From NCBI GenBank assembly GCA_023434025.1, contig JAEYTL010000054.1, positions 62,001-126,000 of the forward strand: 64,000 nt of DNA, written 5' to 3'. The notes below the pieces were generated by a model, which searched no databases, was not told the origin of the DNA, and saw nothing but the letters and a program-made list of their open reading frames with translations. The DNA comes from Bacteroidota bacterium. Lineage in GTDB: Bacteria; Bacteroidota; Bacteroidia; Flavobacteriales; Flavobacteriaceae. Shown in pieces: positions 54,576 through 63,370 of the stretch. A program made the translations under genes and the position numbers. Within the stretch, counting starts at the first letter, position 1. Every line of letters starts with the position of its first letter.

Positions 54576-55057
54576 TTTTTTACACATTGGGTTAAACTTT
54601 TTTTGATCCGGTGAATTCTCACCCGGAGTGTTTCTTCGGTTATACCTACTACATCGGCAATTTCGTTATAGGGCATTCCTTCCAGTACCATCATGATAAT
54701 CATTTTTCCGGTTTGATCTAATTGCCGGATACAGGCATAGAGTTGCTTTAGTCTTTCTTCGGTTTCCAAATCATAAGATTCGGTTGCTACCATCGGAAAC
54801 GATGCTGTATTGACTTCTTTTTTACCTGATCTTTTCCGCAAATAAACCAGGCACGTATTAACGGTGATCCTGAAAATCCAGGTACTGATGCCGGATTCAT
54901 TTCTGAACCGGTCTAAATTTTCCCAGATTTTGATAAAGACTTCTTGCGACGCATCTGCGGCCATCTCGGCATCACCATTAAAGTACCCTTTGCAAAGCCG
55001 GATAACTTTAGGGTAATGAGATTCAAAAATTTCGTTGAACTGTTCTTGTTTTTTCAC
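54572..55057 (-). CDS. ECF-type RNA polymerase sigma factor
   Basis: 161 residues; sigma2 FESHYPKVIRLCKGYFNGDA, DASQEVFIKIWENLDRF and STWIFRITVNTCLVYLRK; sigma4 RQLDQTGKMIIMMVLEGMPYNEIADVVGITEETLRVRIHRIKKS (in two parts, helix-turn-helix). Start codon is GTG at 55057. Lies 1 base after the alpha/beta hydrolase gene, so is expressed with it. Unlike the first sigma factor in the window, it has a membrane protein partner. Confidence 0.93.
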   Translation of the reverse strand: MKKQEQFNEIFESHYPKVIRLCKGYFNGDAEMAADASQEVFIKIWENLDRFRNESGISTWIFRITVNTCLVYLRKRSGKKEVNTASFPMVATESYDLETEERLKQLYACIRQLDQTGKMIIMMVLEGMPYNEIADVVGITEETLRVRIHRIKKSLTQCVKK

Positions 55058-55058
55058 G

Positions 55059-55895
55059 CTATTTCAGGTTTTGCTTTATGTTTTGCAGGAACCATTCCGG
55101 TTGATCATACATCACAAAATGAGCTGCATTTTCAGCATAATGGATTGTTACACCGGGAAGTTTTGCAAACTGTGCCTGATAGGTTTTCTCTACAGTTGCT
55201 TTATCAGGAAAAGTTGCTGCTAAAATAATAACCGGAATTTTAATGTTGGCAATATCTTCCCTCAAATCTAGATTCAGCATATCTATGTAACCGTAAACAT
55301 ACGTTTTCCGATCGGTTTTATCCATCATTTGAAGGATGGTTTGATGCTTTTCGGAATTCTTACACATAAACTGAACCAGTTGTACATTCATTCCTTTAAA
55401 AGCTGCTTCATCCATTTGAAGCATCATCTGACTTCTCGGGTTGTCATACGGAATTTTATCACCGTTATAGTCAGGAATCATCAATGCGGCAGAGCAGGGA
55501 AGTGCATCAACAGCAATGACTTTCCTGAAAAGTTCCGGTTCAGAGGCCGCTAACCAATAACTCAAAGTGCCGCCTAAACTATGACCAATTAATGTTGGCT
55601 TGTTTATTTTTTTTGATTTAGTATAAGCAATAATATCATCTTTAATCGTGCTGAACCAGGGCATTTCAATTGGAGCAACCTCACCAAAACCGGCAAAAGT
55701 AAAAAGATGGCATTCATGGGTTTCAGAAAGTTCGGCGACTGTTTCTTCCCACAAATCTGAGGTGCAACCAAAACCAGGGAACAGATAAACCGGTTCTCCT
55801 TTTCCTTTTACGGTTACCTGAAAAGATTTTTGAGCATAAGCAAAAGTTACCAGTGAACTCAGCAGTGATAAAATAAAAAATGTAACAATTTTCAT
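55059..55895 (-). CDS. Secreted alpha/beta hydrolase
   Basis: 278 residues with a signal peptide (1-21, cut after TFAYAQ). Nucleophile in LIGHSLGGTLSYWLA (Ser), oxyanion loop VYLFPGFGCTSDLW, Asp in the IPVIILAATFPDKATVEKTY region and His in AENAAHFVMYDQPEWF. Esterase, lipase or related hydrolase, substrate unknown. First gene of a sigma factor operon, an unusual association; the hydrolase may belong to the response controlled by the sigma factor. Confidence 0.85.
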   Translation of the reverse strand: MKIVTFFILSLLSSLVTFAYAQKSFQVTVKGKGEPVYLFPGFGCTSDLWEETVAELSETHECHLFTFAGFGEVAPIEMPWFSTIKDDIIAYTKSKKINKPTLIGHSLGGTLSYWLAASEPELFRKVIAVDALPCSAALMIPDYNGDKIPYDNPRSQMMLQMDEAAFKGMNVQLVQFMCKNSEKHQTILQMMDKTDRKTYVYGYIDMLNLDLREDIANIKIPVIILAATFPDKATVEKTYQAQFAKLPGVTIHYAENAAHFVMYDQPEWFLQNIKQNLK

Positions 55896-55966
55896 AATTC
55901 GTGATTTTTAAAGATTTTCCTTTTGATTCATCACGATGAAAATTGTTACATCTTTTTTTAATTTTT

Positions 55967-56746
55967 TTATGCCGGATTGTTTTTCTTTCTCATTTTCATA
56001 TTCAAAAACTCTACTGCCAACGAAAAAGCAATGGCAAAATAAAGATATCCCTTGGGTACAGCTCCTACATGTTGCCCGGCTAATTGAGCATCCGATAAAT
56101 GCATGGCTTCCGTAATCAGCATAAATCCGATTAAGATCAGGAAGGCCAGGCCAAGGATTTGTATCGAAGGATTTGCATTGACAAAATTTCCGACCGGAAC
56201 GGCAAAAAGCATCATCACGCCCACAGAAATTACCACTGCAGTGACCATGATGTATAACGCTCCTTCAATTCCGTTGGTCATCCCAACAGCGGTCAGAATA
56301 CTGTCAACAGAAAAAATTAAATCGATTAACAGAATTTGAAAAATTACATTTCCAAACGATTTAGCGGCAGAGGTTTTCAGCTCTTTTTCGCCTTCGCCTT
56401 TGTGATCTACTTTTTCATGAATTTCTTTGGTGCTTTTATAAATCAGAAATAATCCGCCCAAAAAGAGCACCATTGCCTGCCCGGTAAAACTTCCGCTGAA
56501 CCAGCCCCAATCAACAGAAAACCAAGGTGCTTTCATGGCAATGAGAACCGTGATTCCGAAAAGCATGGCAATTCGCATAAACATGGCTAAAAACAAACCG
56601 ATACGGGTAGCTTTTTTGCGTTTTTCTTCCGGTAGTTTTCCGGTAACGATGGAAATAAAAATAATGTTGTCGATACCGAGAACAATTTCAAGAAACGTGA
56701 GGGTTAAAAGGGCAATCCACGCATCGGGACTTGCAAATACTTCCAT
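55967..56746 (-). CDS. TerC family integral membrane protein
   Basis: 259 residues, about seven membrane helices. The TerC signature is visible: LEIVLGIDNIIFISIVTGKL (metal-binding Asp in the first helices) and LIDLIFSVDSILTAVGMT (second). Family members are metal-ion exporters (e.g. Mn2+ for Alx/MntE-like) and tellurite-resistance proteins. Function here is inferred as metal export. Single gene. Confidence 0.92.
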   Translation of the reverse strand: MEVFASPDAWIALLTLTFLEIVLGIDNIIFISIVTGKLPEEKRKKATRIGLFLAMFMRIAMLFGITVLIAMKAPWFSVDWGWFSGSFTGQAMVLFLGGLFLIYKSTKEIHEKVDHKGEGEKELKTSAAKSFGNVIFQILLIDLIFSVDSILTAVGMTNGIEGALYIMVTAVVISVGVMMLFAVPVGNFVNANPSIQILGLAFLILIGFMLITEAMHLSDAQLAGQHVGAVPKGYLYFAIAFSLAVEFLNMKMRKKNNPA

Positions 56747-56778
56747 AAGATAATTGATTTAATAATTCTTATACGCAG

Positions 56779-57147
56779 TTAATTCACTTTTGTTACAATT
56801 CCTTTTTGTTTGAGTGATTCTCCCACAAAAGAGTACTCAAAGGTATAGTTTTGTTCAGTTGTGGTTAAGATTTTCATGTGAATCGCTTTTTTTTCCTTCA
56901 TGCTTTTCGGATGTAATTTTTGCAACACAAATTCGCAATCATTAATCCAACGGACAGAGGAGGTGTCTGTCTTTCCCCGGAAGGTTTCTATCTGTAACGA
57001 ATCGTTTCGCTCAAAAACGGAAACTTCTTTTTTACCATCTATTTCCTGTTCAAACTGAAAGGTTCCGGTTTTAAAGGTGGTACAATTGCGTTCTTGCTGA
57101 TAGCAGGAGATTAGTAATAAACTTAGAAGTGGAAATATTTTTTTCAT
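56779..57147 (-). CDS. Small lipoprotein of unknown function
   Basis: 122 residues, lipoprotein signal with lipid Cys15 (LLISCYQQ). The mature part is beta-rich: NCTTFKTGTFQFEQEIDG, VRWINDCEFVLQKLHPKS and TEQNYTFEYSFVGESL; Cys22 and Cys72 could pair. It resembles short lipocalin-like proteins. Lies just after the 59-residue membrane protein gene (3 bases). Confidence 0.65.
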   Translation of the reverse strand: MKKIFPLLSLLLISCYQQERNCTTFKTGTFQFEQEIDGKKEVSVFERNDSLQIETFRGKTDTSSVRWINDCEFVLQKLHPKSMKEKKAIHMKILTTTEQNYTFEYSFVGESLKQKGIVTKVN

Positions 57148-57150
57148 AAT

Positions 57151-57330
57151 TTAAAATAGGTGTTCTAGTTGTACAGAAATAAATCCTAATAATAGAATGA
57201 ATACAATGAAAATAAAAATGTTTCTTTCTTTGTTTTCAATTTTATTTTCTTCAGAAAGTTTCGTTCTACAAAACTTAAAAAATAACCAATAGATAAACCC
57301 ACCAATTTCATGAAACAATTCATATCTCAT
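57151..57330 (-). CDS. Tiny membrane protein, 59 residues
   Basis: ATG at 57330 overlaps the upstream TGA as ATGA, stop TAA at 57151-57153. The product starts MRYELFHEIGGFIYWLFFKF and carries one strongly hydrophobic C-terminal helix (NIFIFIVFILLLGFISVQLE). Codon use and coupling to the DUF1572 gene argue for a real gene; it is too short for common gene finders. The 3' end lies 3 bases before the next gene's start. Function unknown. Confidence 0.65.
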   Translation of the reverse strand: MRYELFHEIGGFIYWLFFKFCRTKLSEENKIENKERNIFIFIVFILLLGFISVQLEHLF

Positions 57331-57902
57331 TGTAATCGTTTTAATTCATCGTCTGTGAAATTCTTAATGCTTTTTTCTTTTGAAAACTTATCTGCATTAT
57401 AGCTGTTGGATTTGTTTTTGGGGATGGATAGACTGTCCCATTCGGTTTTCTTCAACATCTTAGCGTAAAAAACAAGCTGGCCGATGTGATACGGATAATG
57501 GGCCAGCTGGCGATTGATGGCTTCTATGACGGAATGACCTTCATTCCGGATATAGATGACAGTGTCTAATTGTTCGGGCTGTAAACTATTTAATGCTTCA
57601 AACAAGCATTGCCAGCCTTTTTCCCAGTGCTGTAAAACCTCGGTTTTTGTTTTGAGTACTTCTTCAAACTCCGCATCACGGTTTCGCCATTCCTTTTCGC
57701 CGTCGGCAGTTAAAAAGTCCGTCCAGCGTGAAAGCATATTGCCGGCAAGATGATTTACGATCATGGCAATGGAGTTGGTATCTTCATTGGCTGAAACAAA
57801 AAGCTGTTCCGGTTCCAGTTGCTCCATCGCTTTTTCTCCTATGGTTTTATAGTAGAGAAATTGTTTTTTGACACTTTCGAGGTAATCAGCTTTCGTTTTC
57901 AT
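57327..57902 (-). CDS. DUF1572 (DinB-like) family protein
   Basis: 191 residues from ATG 57902; the frame's first codon at 57905 is TTG. A four-helix DinB/YfiT-like fold: ADYLESVKKQFLYYKTIGEKAM, SIAMIVNHLAGNMLSRWTDFL and NRQLAHYPYHIGQLVFYAK, where His residues 52, 136 and 140 region could bind a metal. DinB relatives are thiol-transferases or bacillithiol enzymes; none is confirmed here. It overlaps the DUF6095 gene by 17 bases. Confidence 0.85.
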   Translation of the reverse strand: MKTKADYLESVKKQFLYYKTIGEKAMEQLEPEQLFVSANEDTNSIAMIVNHLAGNMLSRWTDFLTADGEKEWRNRDAEFEEVLKTKTEVLQHWEKGWQCLFEALNSLQPEQLDTVIYIRNEGHSVIEAINRQLAHYPYHIGQLVFYAKMLKKTEWDSLSIPKNKSNSYNADKFSKEKSIKNFTDDELKRLQ

Positions 57903-58113
57903 CAAATAAACTTTTCATTATTATTTTAATGCCTTTGAACATGAAAGAAACAGCGGTTAAACATATAAAAATTCCCATTCCCAAAACGATGTAATGAACC
58001 CAGGTATGCTTATTCATAAATGCATTATGAATAAGAATTGGTCCCAGAAACATCAGCGGAATGGCTCCGATACTGTATCTTAATCCTTTAAAGAGAAGGT
58101 CTTTGTTGTCCAT
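57886..58113 (-). CDS. DUF6095 family membrane protein
   Basis: 75 residues with two membrane helices (about 14-30 and 38-60) and a short acidic tail. GLRYSIGAIPLMFLGPILIH is typical of DUF6095. It lies 42 bases after murQ on the same strand, a neighbourhood shared among flavobacteria. Function unknown. Confidence 0.75.
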   Translation of the reverse strand: MDNKDLLFKGLRYSIGAIPLMFLGPILIHNAFMNKHTWVHYIVLGMGIFICLTAVSFMFKGIKIIMKSLFDENES

Positions 58114-58155
58114 TTTTTAATTTTTTTTGACCGTAAATCTGAAATCTGCGATGGT

Positions 58156-58971
58156 TTACCGCAACTGAAAACCTTCTACGGCTTTCCGTACACTTCCGAA
58201 TTTTTCCAGCAAAATGCCGGCTTCTTCATAGTTAACAGGAATTTCACTCATGATCATGCGGATGCCGCGATCTACTAGTTTATTATTGCTCAATTGCATA
58301 TCCACCATTTTGTTTCCTTTTACTTTTCCGAGTTGGATCATCGTGGCAGTAGAGATCATATTTAAAACCAGCTTTTGAGCCGTTCCGGCTTTCATACGGG
58401 AACTTCCGGTTACAAATTCGGGACCAACCACAACTTCAACCGGAAATTGTGAAATGCTTGATAGCGGACTTCCTTCGTTGCAGGTAATGCATCCGGTCGG
58501 AATATTATTTTGATTACATTTTTCCAATCCGCCAATCACATACGGTGTAGTTCCTGAAGCAGCAATGCCAATCACAAAATCATTTTGATTAATGTTGAAC
58601 TCCGATAGATCTTTCCAGGCCTGTTCGGTATCGTCTTCGGCAAATTCAACCGCTTTCCGGATGGCTTTGTCGCCACCGGCAATGATCCCCACGACCAGAT
58701 CAAACGGTACGCCAAAAGTAGGCGGACATTCTGATGCGTCTACAACACCCAAACGGCCGGAAGTGCCGGCACCAATGTAAAAAAGCCTTCCGCCGTTTTT
58801 CAGTTGATCGACAATTTTTTGAACGGTCTTTTCAATTTGTTGGAGCGCTTTTTCAACAGCAAACGGAACGGATTTGTCTTCGTGATTGATGTTTTGTAAA
58901 AGTTCAGAAACAGTCATCTGTTCGAGGTGCTCGTATTTGGAAGATTGCTCGGTGGTTTTGGTAAAAGGCAT
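58156..58971 (-). CDS. murQ: N-acetylmuramic acid 6-phosphate etherase
   Basis: Cleaves the lactyl ether of MurNAc-6-P to GlcNAc-6-P and D-lactate in peptidoglycan recycling. SIS-domain motifs GAGTSGRLGVVDASECPPTFG, VIGIAASGTTPYVIGGLE and GSSRMKAGTAQKLVLNMIST. 271 residues from ATG 58971; the longer frame begins with GTG 58986. First of the murQ-DUF6095-DUF1572-tiny gene-lipoprotein series, all minus strand and closely spaced. Confidence 0.95.
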   Translation of the reverse strand: MPFTKTTEQSSKYEHLEQMTVSELLQNINHEDKSVPFAVEKALQQIEKTVQKIVDQLKNGGRLFYIGAGTSGRLGVVDASECPPTFGVPFDLVVGIIAGGDKAIRKAVEFAEDDTEQAWKDLSEFNINQNDFVIGIAASGTTPYVIGGLEKCNQNNIPTGCITCNEGSPLSSISQFPVEVVVGPEFVTGSSRMKAGTAQKLVLNMISTATMIQLGKVKGNKMVDMQLSNNKLVDRGIRMIMSEIPVNYEEAGILLEKFGSVRKAVEGFQLR

Positions 58972-59117
58972 AGTGCTAAATTTCACTCAAAGATACGGTA
59001 AATATGGTTTCCCGCAAAGTTGCCAGGATGCAAAAAGTTGCTCAGCGGCTGAGTGACTGGGCTTTTACGTTGGAAATAGATTATCATCAGCGAAACCGAC
59101 AACAGACAACGGAAATC

Positions 59118-59852
59118 TTAATGCGAGTGTCCCATTTCCATCACATAAGCCAATAAAAATCCCAAAACAATCATCGTGATTTTAGCTAAATTGAACTTAT
59201 GCCCTTCATTACTTTCAAAAATAATGGTAGAGGAAATGTGGAACAAAATACCCACTACTACAGCAGAGATTTCTTTAGAATAGTGTTGGGCAAAATGCAA
59301 TTGTTCTGCCAGCAGTGTTCCCAGCGGTGTCATCAACGCAAACGCAAACATAAAAACAAATACCATCATTTTGTTCATTTTGGCATTTACAAAAAACAAG
59401 GTTAAAATGATGGCAATAGGGAAGTGATGTACCGCAATGCCATACGCAAGGTTCGTATTTTCATGAATAGGAAAACCTTCTAACAAAGCATGAATGCACA
59501 AACTGATAAACAACAACCACGGAATATGGTGAATTTCGTTGTTTTCATCCGTATGCACATGCACATGCCCGTGTTCGGCACCTTTAGAAAAAAATTCTAA
59601 TACAATCTGAAACAGAATACCGATCATAATGAACACACCGACCGGAGCGGTATGATGTTCGTGCTCGCCTTCATGATTGTGATGATGACCTTCATGAAAT
59701 AATTCCGGCAACAAATGTAAAACCGTTAAAGACAATAAAAAAGCACCACTAAATGCAAGCAGCAGTTTAATATTTTTCTTTTTTTGAGGTTTTAAGAATA
59801 GAGCAATTAAAAAACCAAAAATAACAGCGGAAAAGGTGATGATGTACTGCAT
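59118..59852 (-). CDS. ZIP family metal transporter
   Basis: 244 residues, about eight membrane helices. The His-rich cytoplasmic loop HEGHHHNHEGEHEHH (about 53-67) and ...HVHVHTDENNEIHH mark the variable region; transport helices carry HALLEGFPIHENTNLAYGIAVHHFPI with the metal-binding HxxxE and HH residues. Likely zinc or iron uptake. Its start overlaps by one base the stop of the methyltransferase gene upstream. Confidence 0.92.
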   Translation of the reverse strand: MQYIITFSAVIFGFLIALFLKPQKKKNIKLLLAFSGAFLLSLTVLHLLPELFHEGHHHNHEGEHEHHTAPVGVFIMIGILFQIVLEFFSKGAEHGHVHVHTDENNEIHHIPWLLFISLCIHALLEGFPIHENTNLAYGIAVHHFPIAIILTLFFVNAKMNKMMVFVFMFAFALMTPLGTLLAEQLHFAQHYSKEISAVVVGILFHISSTIIFESNEGHKFNLAKITMIVLGFLLAYVMEMGHSH

Positions 59853-60616
59853 TATTTGAAAATCATAATTAAACGTTCAGATTGTGATTTGTAGAATTTC
59901 CGAAGCTTGTAATCGCCAAAAACATCCAGCAGATGAATTCCGGAATCTTCCATCATTTTTTCAAAATCGGCTAATCGTAAAGCCTGAACTTTTTCAACAA
60001 AATGATAGTCCTTTCCTTGGTCGGAAAATGAAATTTCTTTAAAAATATGATTATCTTTTTCGTAACGTTTGATGCGAAAATCAATATCCTCAACGGTTTT
60101 GATCTCTTCCGGGATTAAATTTTCCAAAACAAAATCTACATTCATAAAATCAATTACCGCAAATCCATATTCCGATAAGCTGTCGCGAATAGCTTTTAGT
60201 GTGGTAATATTATCTGTATCATCTTCAAAATAACCAAAACTGGTAAACAAATTAAAAATAGCATCAAATTTCTCTTCAAACGGTATGCGCATATCATGCA
60301 CTACAAAATGTAATTTCTCGTTGGCAGATTCTGAGGCTTCTCTGATGCTGTTTTCAGATAAATCAGCACCGGTTACTTCATAACCCAGTTGGTTCAGGTA
60401 GATGGAATGCCGACCTTTTCCACAGGCTAAATCTAAAATTCTGGCTTCTTCTGGCAAGTTCAGATATTCCGTAATGTTATCCATAAACAGCTGAGCCTCT
60501 GTGTAATCTCTGTCTTTATAGAGAATGTGGTAATAGGGTGTATCAAACCATGAAGCATACCAGTTATAGGTAGCGGATGATGGGGTGTGGGCAATAGGTT
60601 TGTTCGATGCTGACAT
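59852..60616 (-). CDS. Class I SAM-dependent methyltransferase
   Basis: 254 residues. SAM motif I ILDLACGKGRHSIYL (about residue 60), Asp in TGADLSENSIREA (motif II) and FDAIFNLFTSFGYF (motif IV). This FGYF variant is typical of small-molecule or tellurite-resistance-like methyltransferases. Substrate unknown. The TAATG overlap with the ZIP gene implies cotranscription. Confidence 0.88.
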   Translation of the reverse strand: MSASNKPIAHTPSSATYNWYASWFDTPYYHILYKDRDYTEAQLFMDNITEYLNLPEEARILDLACGKGRHSIYLNQLGYEVTGADLSENSIREASESANEKLHFVVHDMRIPFEEKFDAIFNLFTSFGYFEDDTDNITTLKAIRDSLSEYGFAVIDFMNVDFVLENLIPEEIKTVEDIDFRIKRYEKDNHIFKEISFSDQGKDYHFVEKVQALRLADFEKMMEDSGIHLLDVFGDYKLRKFYKSQSERLIMIFK

Positions 60617-60688
60617 TAATTGATTTAGATGCTTTAAGAACGTGCAAATTTAGTGTATTTTTGCCAAGTTTTACAGTTTTATATAATC

Positions 60689-61858
60689 ATGGAAAAGAAT
60701 TTTAAGATGGTGGCCAAGACCTTTTTCGGTTTTGAAGAGATTTTAGCCAAAGAAGTACAGCAATTGGGCGGACAGGATGTGCAAACAGGAACGCGTGTGG
60801 TAACCTTTTGGGGCGATAAAGGTTTTATGTATAAAGCCAATTTATCATTGCGTACGGCACTTAAAATTCTGAAACCTGTTTGTAAATTTAAAGTATTCAA
60901 CGAGAGAAGTTTATATGAAGGTATTTCAACTGTTGATTGGAGTCAGTTGATGAATGAACGCCAGACTTTTGTGGTGGATGTGACGTTGTATTCCGAAGTT
61001 TTCAATAACTCTCAATTTGTAGCTTTAAAAACAAAAGATGCGATTGTAGATCAATTTCGTGAAAAAACCGGAGTTCGACCCAGTATTGATAAAGATTTTC
61101 CGGATTTGCGGATTCACATCCATTTAGACCGGGATCAATGCACGGTTTCGTTGGATACTTCCGGAGATTCACTGCATCACAGAGGGTATCGGTCAGCAAC
61201 CAATATTGCACCGATTAACGAAGTTTTAGCGGCCGGCATGTTATTGTTGTCCGGTTGGGACGGTAAATCGCATTTTCTGGACCCCATGTGCGGAAGTGGT
61301 ACACTATTGGCAGAAGCTGCCATGATTGCCTGTAATATTCCTGCCAACATTAACCGAAAAGAATTTGCTTTTGAAAAATGGAATGATTGGGACAATGATT
61401 TGTTTGACCAGATCATTGATAGTTTGATGAAGAAAACACGTGAGTTTCATTACACGGTAAAAGGATATGACAAAGCTCCCAGTGCCGTCAGAAAGGCTCA
61501 GGACAACATTCAGAATGCCAATTTAGAAGACTATGTTACAATAGAACAAAAAGACTTTTTTGAAACGGAAAAACAAACCGAAGGGCCGCTGCACATGGTT
61601 TTCAACCCGCCGTATGGCGAACGTCTGGATATTGACATGGAACGGTTTTACCGTGAAATCGGCGATACGTTCAAGCAAAGTTACCCGAATACAGAGGCCT
61701 GGTTTATTACGGCTAATTTAGAAGCTTTGAAATTTGTTGGGTTAAAACCTTCCCGAAAAATCAAATTATTCAACGGAAAATTAGAAGCCCGGTTGGTGAA
61801 GTATGTTATTTACGAGGGGAGTAAGCGAACGAAGTTTCAGAACTGGGGAGAGAACTGA
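60689..61858 (+). CDS. THUMP-domain RNA/DNA guanine-N2 methyltransferase family
   Basis: 389 residues of the RlmL/YcbY-N family, 23S rRNA methyltransferase type. N-terminal THUMP segment with TVDWSQLM and VALKTKDAIVDQFREKTG; methyltransferase motif I DPMCGSGTLLAEAAMIACN (residues 198-216) and catalytic NPPYGERL (306-313). I chose ATG 60689 because the longer frame (60653) adds 12 unrelated residues. It is followed after 3 bases by the 121-residue gene. Confidence 0.93.
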   Translation: MEKNFKMVAKTFFGFEEILAKEVQQLGGQDVQTGTRVVTFWGDKGFMYKANLSLRTALKILKPVCKFKVFNERSLYEGISTVDWSQLMNERQTFVVDVTLYSEVFNNSQFVALKTKDAIVDQFREKTGVRPSIDKDFPDLRIHIHLDRDQCTVSLDTSGDSLHHRGYRSATNIAPINEVLAAGMLLLSGWDGKSHFLDPMCGSGTLLAEAAMIACNIPANINRKEFAFEKWNDWDNDLFDQIIDSLMKKTREFHYTVKGYDKAPSAVRKAQDNIQNANLEDYVTIEQKDFFETEKQTEGPLHMVFNPPYGERLDIDMERFYREIGDTFKQSYPNTEAWFITANLEALKFVGLKPSRKIKLFNGKLEARLVKYVIYEGSKRTKFQNWGEN

Positions 61859-61861
61859 TGT

Positions 61862-62227
61862 ATGTTGCAGACAAAATATAAACTACGGCAAAAACCAACC
61901 TTACTACTTGTGCTGAATGATACCGGGTTCCAATTGACGGATAATGATAACCCATCTAATAATGGTAATTATCAATATACTCAAGTAAAATCAGTTCGTT
62001 TAGTTAAAGGTAAGACCAACATTTTAGTAACCTTTTTTAGTTTACTGGTCGATTTTATTTTTGATACTGGAAGTTTTAAGAATTATAGAGAAAAAGATAA
62101 ATTAGTCATTCAGCTGGAAACTACCCTTATTGAACTGCTGCTTTTTAAAGTTGAAAAAAAACAGGTTGAGATTTTGGATTTGGAATTAAAAAAAATCATA
62201 AAATCACCTGTAGAGCATTATCATTAA
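61862..62227 (+). CDS. Small protein of unknown function, ending inside a repeat element
   Basis: 121 residues, no signal peptide. Begins MLQTKYKLRQKPTLLLVLND and has one hydrophobic part near NILVTFFSLLVDFIFDTGSF; the C-terminal half is charged and helical. Its final six residues and TAA stop (62207-62227) lie within the left end of the second repeat element, so the element replaced or cut off the original C-terminus. It follows the THUMP methyltransferase gene after 3 bases. No family recognised. Confidence 0.65.
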   Translation: MLQTKYKLRQKPTLLLVLNDTGFQLTDNDNPSNNGNYQYTQVKSVRLVKGKTNILVTFFSLLVDFIFDTGSFKNYREKDKLVIQLETTLIELLLFKVEKKQVEILDLELKKIIKSPVEHYH

Positions 62228-62434
62228 AAACGTCATACCTTGTTTTTACAGGTAATTATTTTTTGGCCACAGATTCACAGATACAGATACTAAATCAAAA
62301 ATAATTTAAAAAATTAAGTACAAATTACACGTATATTGAATGCTTTGCATTCGGTTAAAGCTGTGAAATATAATTTTCCGGATAAAATATAAAAAAGCTG
62401 CGCATCTGTGGCTAACTAATAATGCACTACGGGT
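62206..62434. repeat. MITE-like structured repeat element, copy 2
   Basis: Same organisation as copy 1 at 24431-24640: left end CCTGTAGAGCATTATCA (62207-62223), right end TAATAATGCACTACGGG (62417-62433); inner pair GCCACAGAT / ATCTGTGGC; TCACAGAT; central hairpin GAATGC-TTT-GCATTC (62338-62352). It is about 20 bases longer in its inner A/T-rich parts and has one mismatch at each end, but the paired segments are kept. Same orientation on the plus strand. It lies between convergent genes and no open frame is inside. Confidence 0.85.
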
Positions 62435-62449
62435 AAAAATCATAACTAT

Positions 62450-63370
62450 TTACATCACCTTGACTCCAATATCACCTACCTTAGAGACGTATACATCAAA
62501 ACCAATTCCGGTTTTACTATAAATTTCTTTGATTTGCCGGGCAACGTTTTCAGCAATTTGTTCTCCTTTGCACAACGCAAAAACAGAAGGGCCGGAACCC
62601 GAAATGCCGCAACCCAACGCTTCATTTTCCATAGCAGTTTTTTTGACCAAATCAAATTTCGGAATTAGGCCTTTTCGATAGGGTTCGGCTATCACATCCT
62701 GTAGAGAACGACTCATTAAACCGTAATCCTCGGTATAAAGTCCGCTGATGAATCCTCCCAGATTTCCCCATTGTGTTATGGCTGTTTTAAGTGGAATCTC
62801 TTTTGGTAAAACCTTTCTTGCTTCAGCTGTTTTCACTTCAATATGCGGATGAATAATCGTAACATATAGTTCTTTCGGACTTTTAATCGTAATCACTTCC
62901 AACGGTTCATAGCCGCGAACTAATGTAAATCCGCCTAAAATGGCCGGAGCCACATTATCAGCATGATAGCTACCGCTGGCTAACCATTCACCTTCCATGG
63001 CAAATGTAATTAACTCGTTTCGTTGCAGTGGATTGCCTAAAATTTCATTGATTCCCATGACTATTCCCGCCGCACTGGCCGCACTGCTTCCGATACCGCT
63101 TCCGGCTTTGATTTTTTTATGGATTTCAACTTCAAATCCAGCATCAGAATTCAAATGATTCAGCATTGCCATTCCGGCCACGCCTGCCACGTTTTTTTCG
63201 ATTTCCAACGGCAAATCGGCTCCGGTTATTTTGGTAATCCGAAGCCCTCTTTTATCGGTTTTCCGGATAATCATTTCGTCGCCTATACCTTCCAAGCATA
63301 AACCCAATACGTCGAAACCACAGGATAAATTGGCTACCGTGGCGGGGCAGAAGATTTTTATTTCATTCAT
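62450..63370 (-). CDS. thrB: Homoserine kinase
   Basis: GHMP-family kinase making O-phosphohomoserine, threonine pathway. CPATVANLSCGFDVLGL is the N-terminal motif, GSGIGSSAASA (residues 90-100) the ATP loop, and GCGISGSGPSVFALC the third GHMP motif. 306 residues. It follows thrA (minus strand) after 91 bases of CTGAG-rich spacer. Confidence 0.97.
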   Translation of the reverse strand: MNEIKIFCPATVANLSCGFDVLGLCLEGIGDEMIIRKTDKRGLRITKITGADLPLEIEKNVAGVAGMAMLNHLNSDAGFEVEIHKKIKAGSGIGSSAASAAGIVMGINEILGNPLQRNELITFAMEGEWLASGSYHADNVAPAILGGFTLVRGYEPLEVITIKSPKELYVTIIHPHIEVKTAEARKVLPKEIPLKTAITQWGNLGGFISGLYTEDYGLMSRSLQDVIAEPYRKGLIPKFDLVKKTAMENEALGCGISGSGPSVFALCKGEQIAENVARQIKEIYSKTGIGFDVYVSKVGDIGVKVM

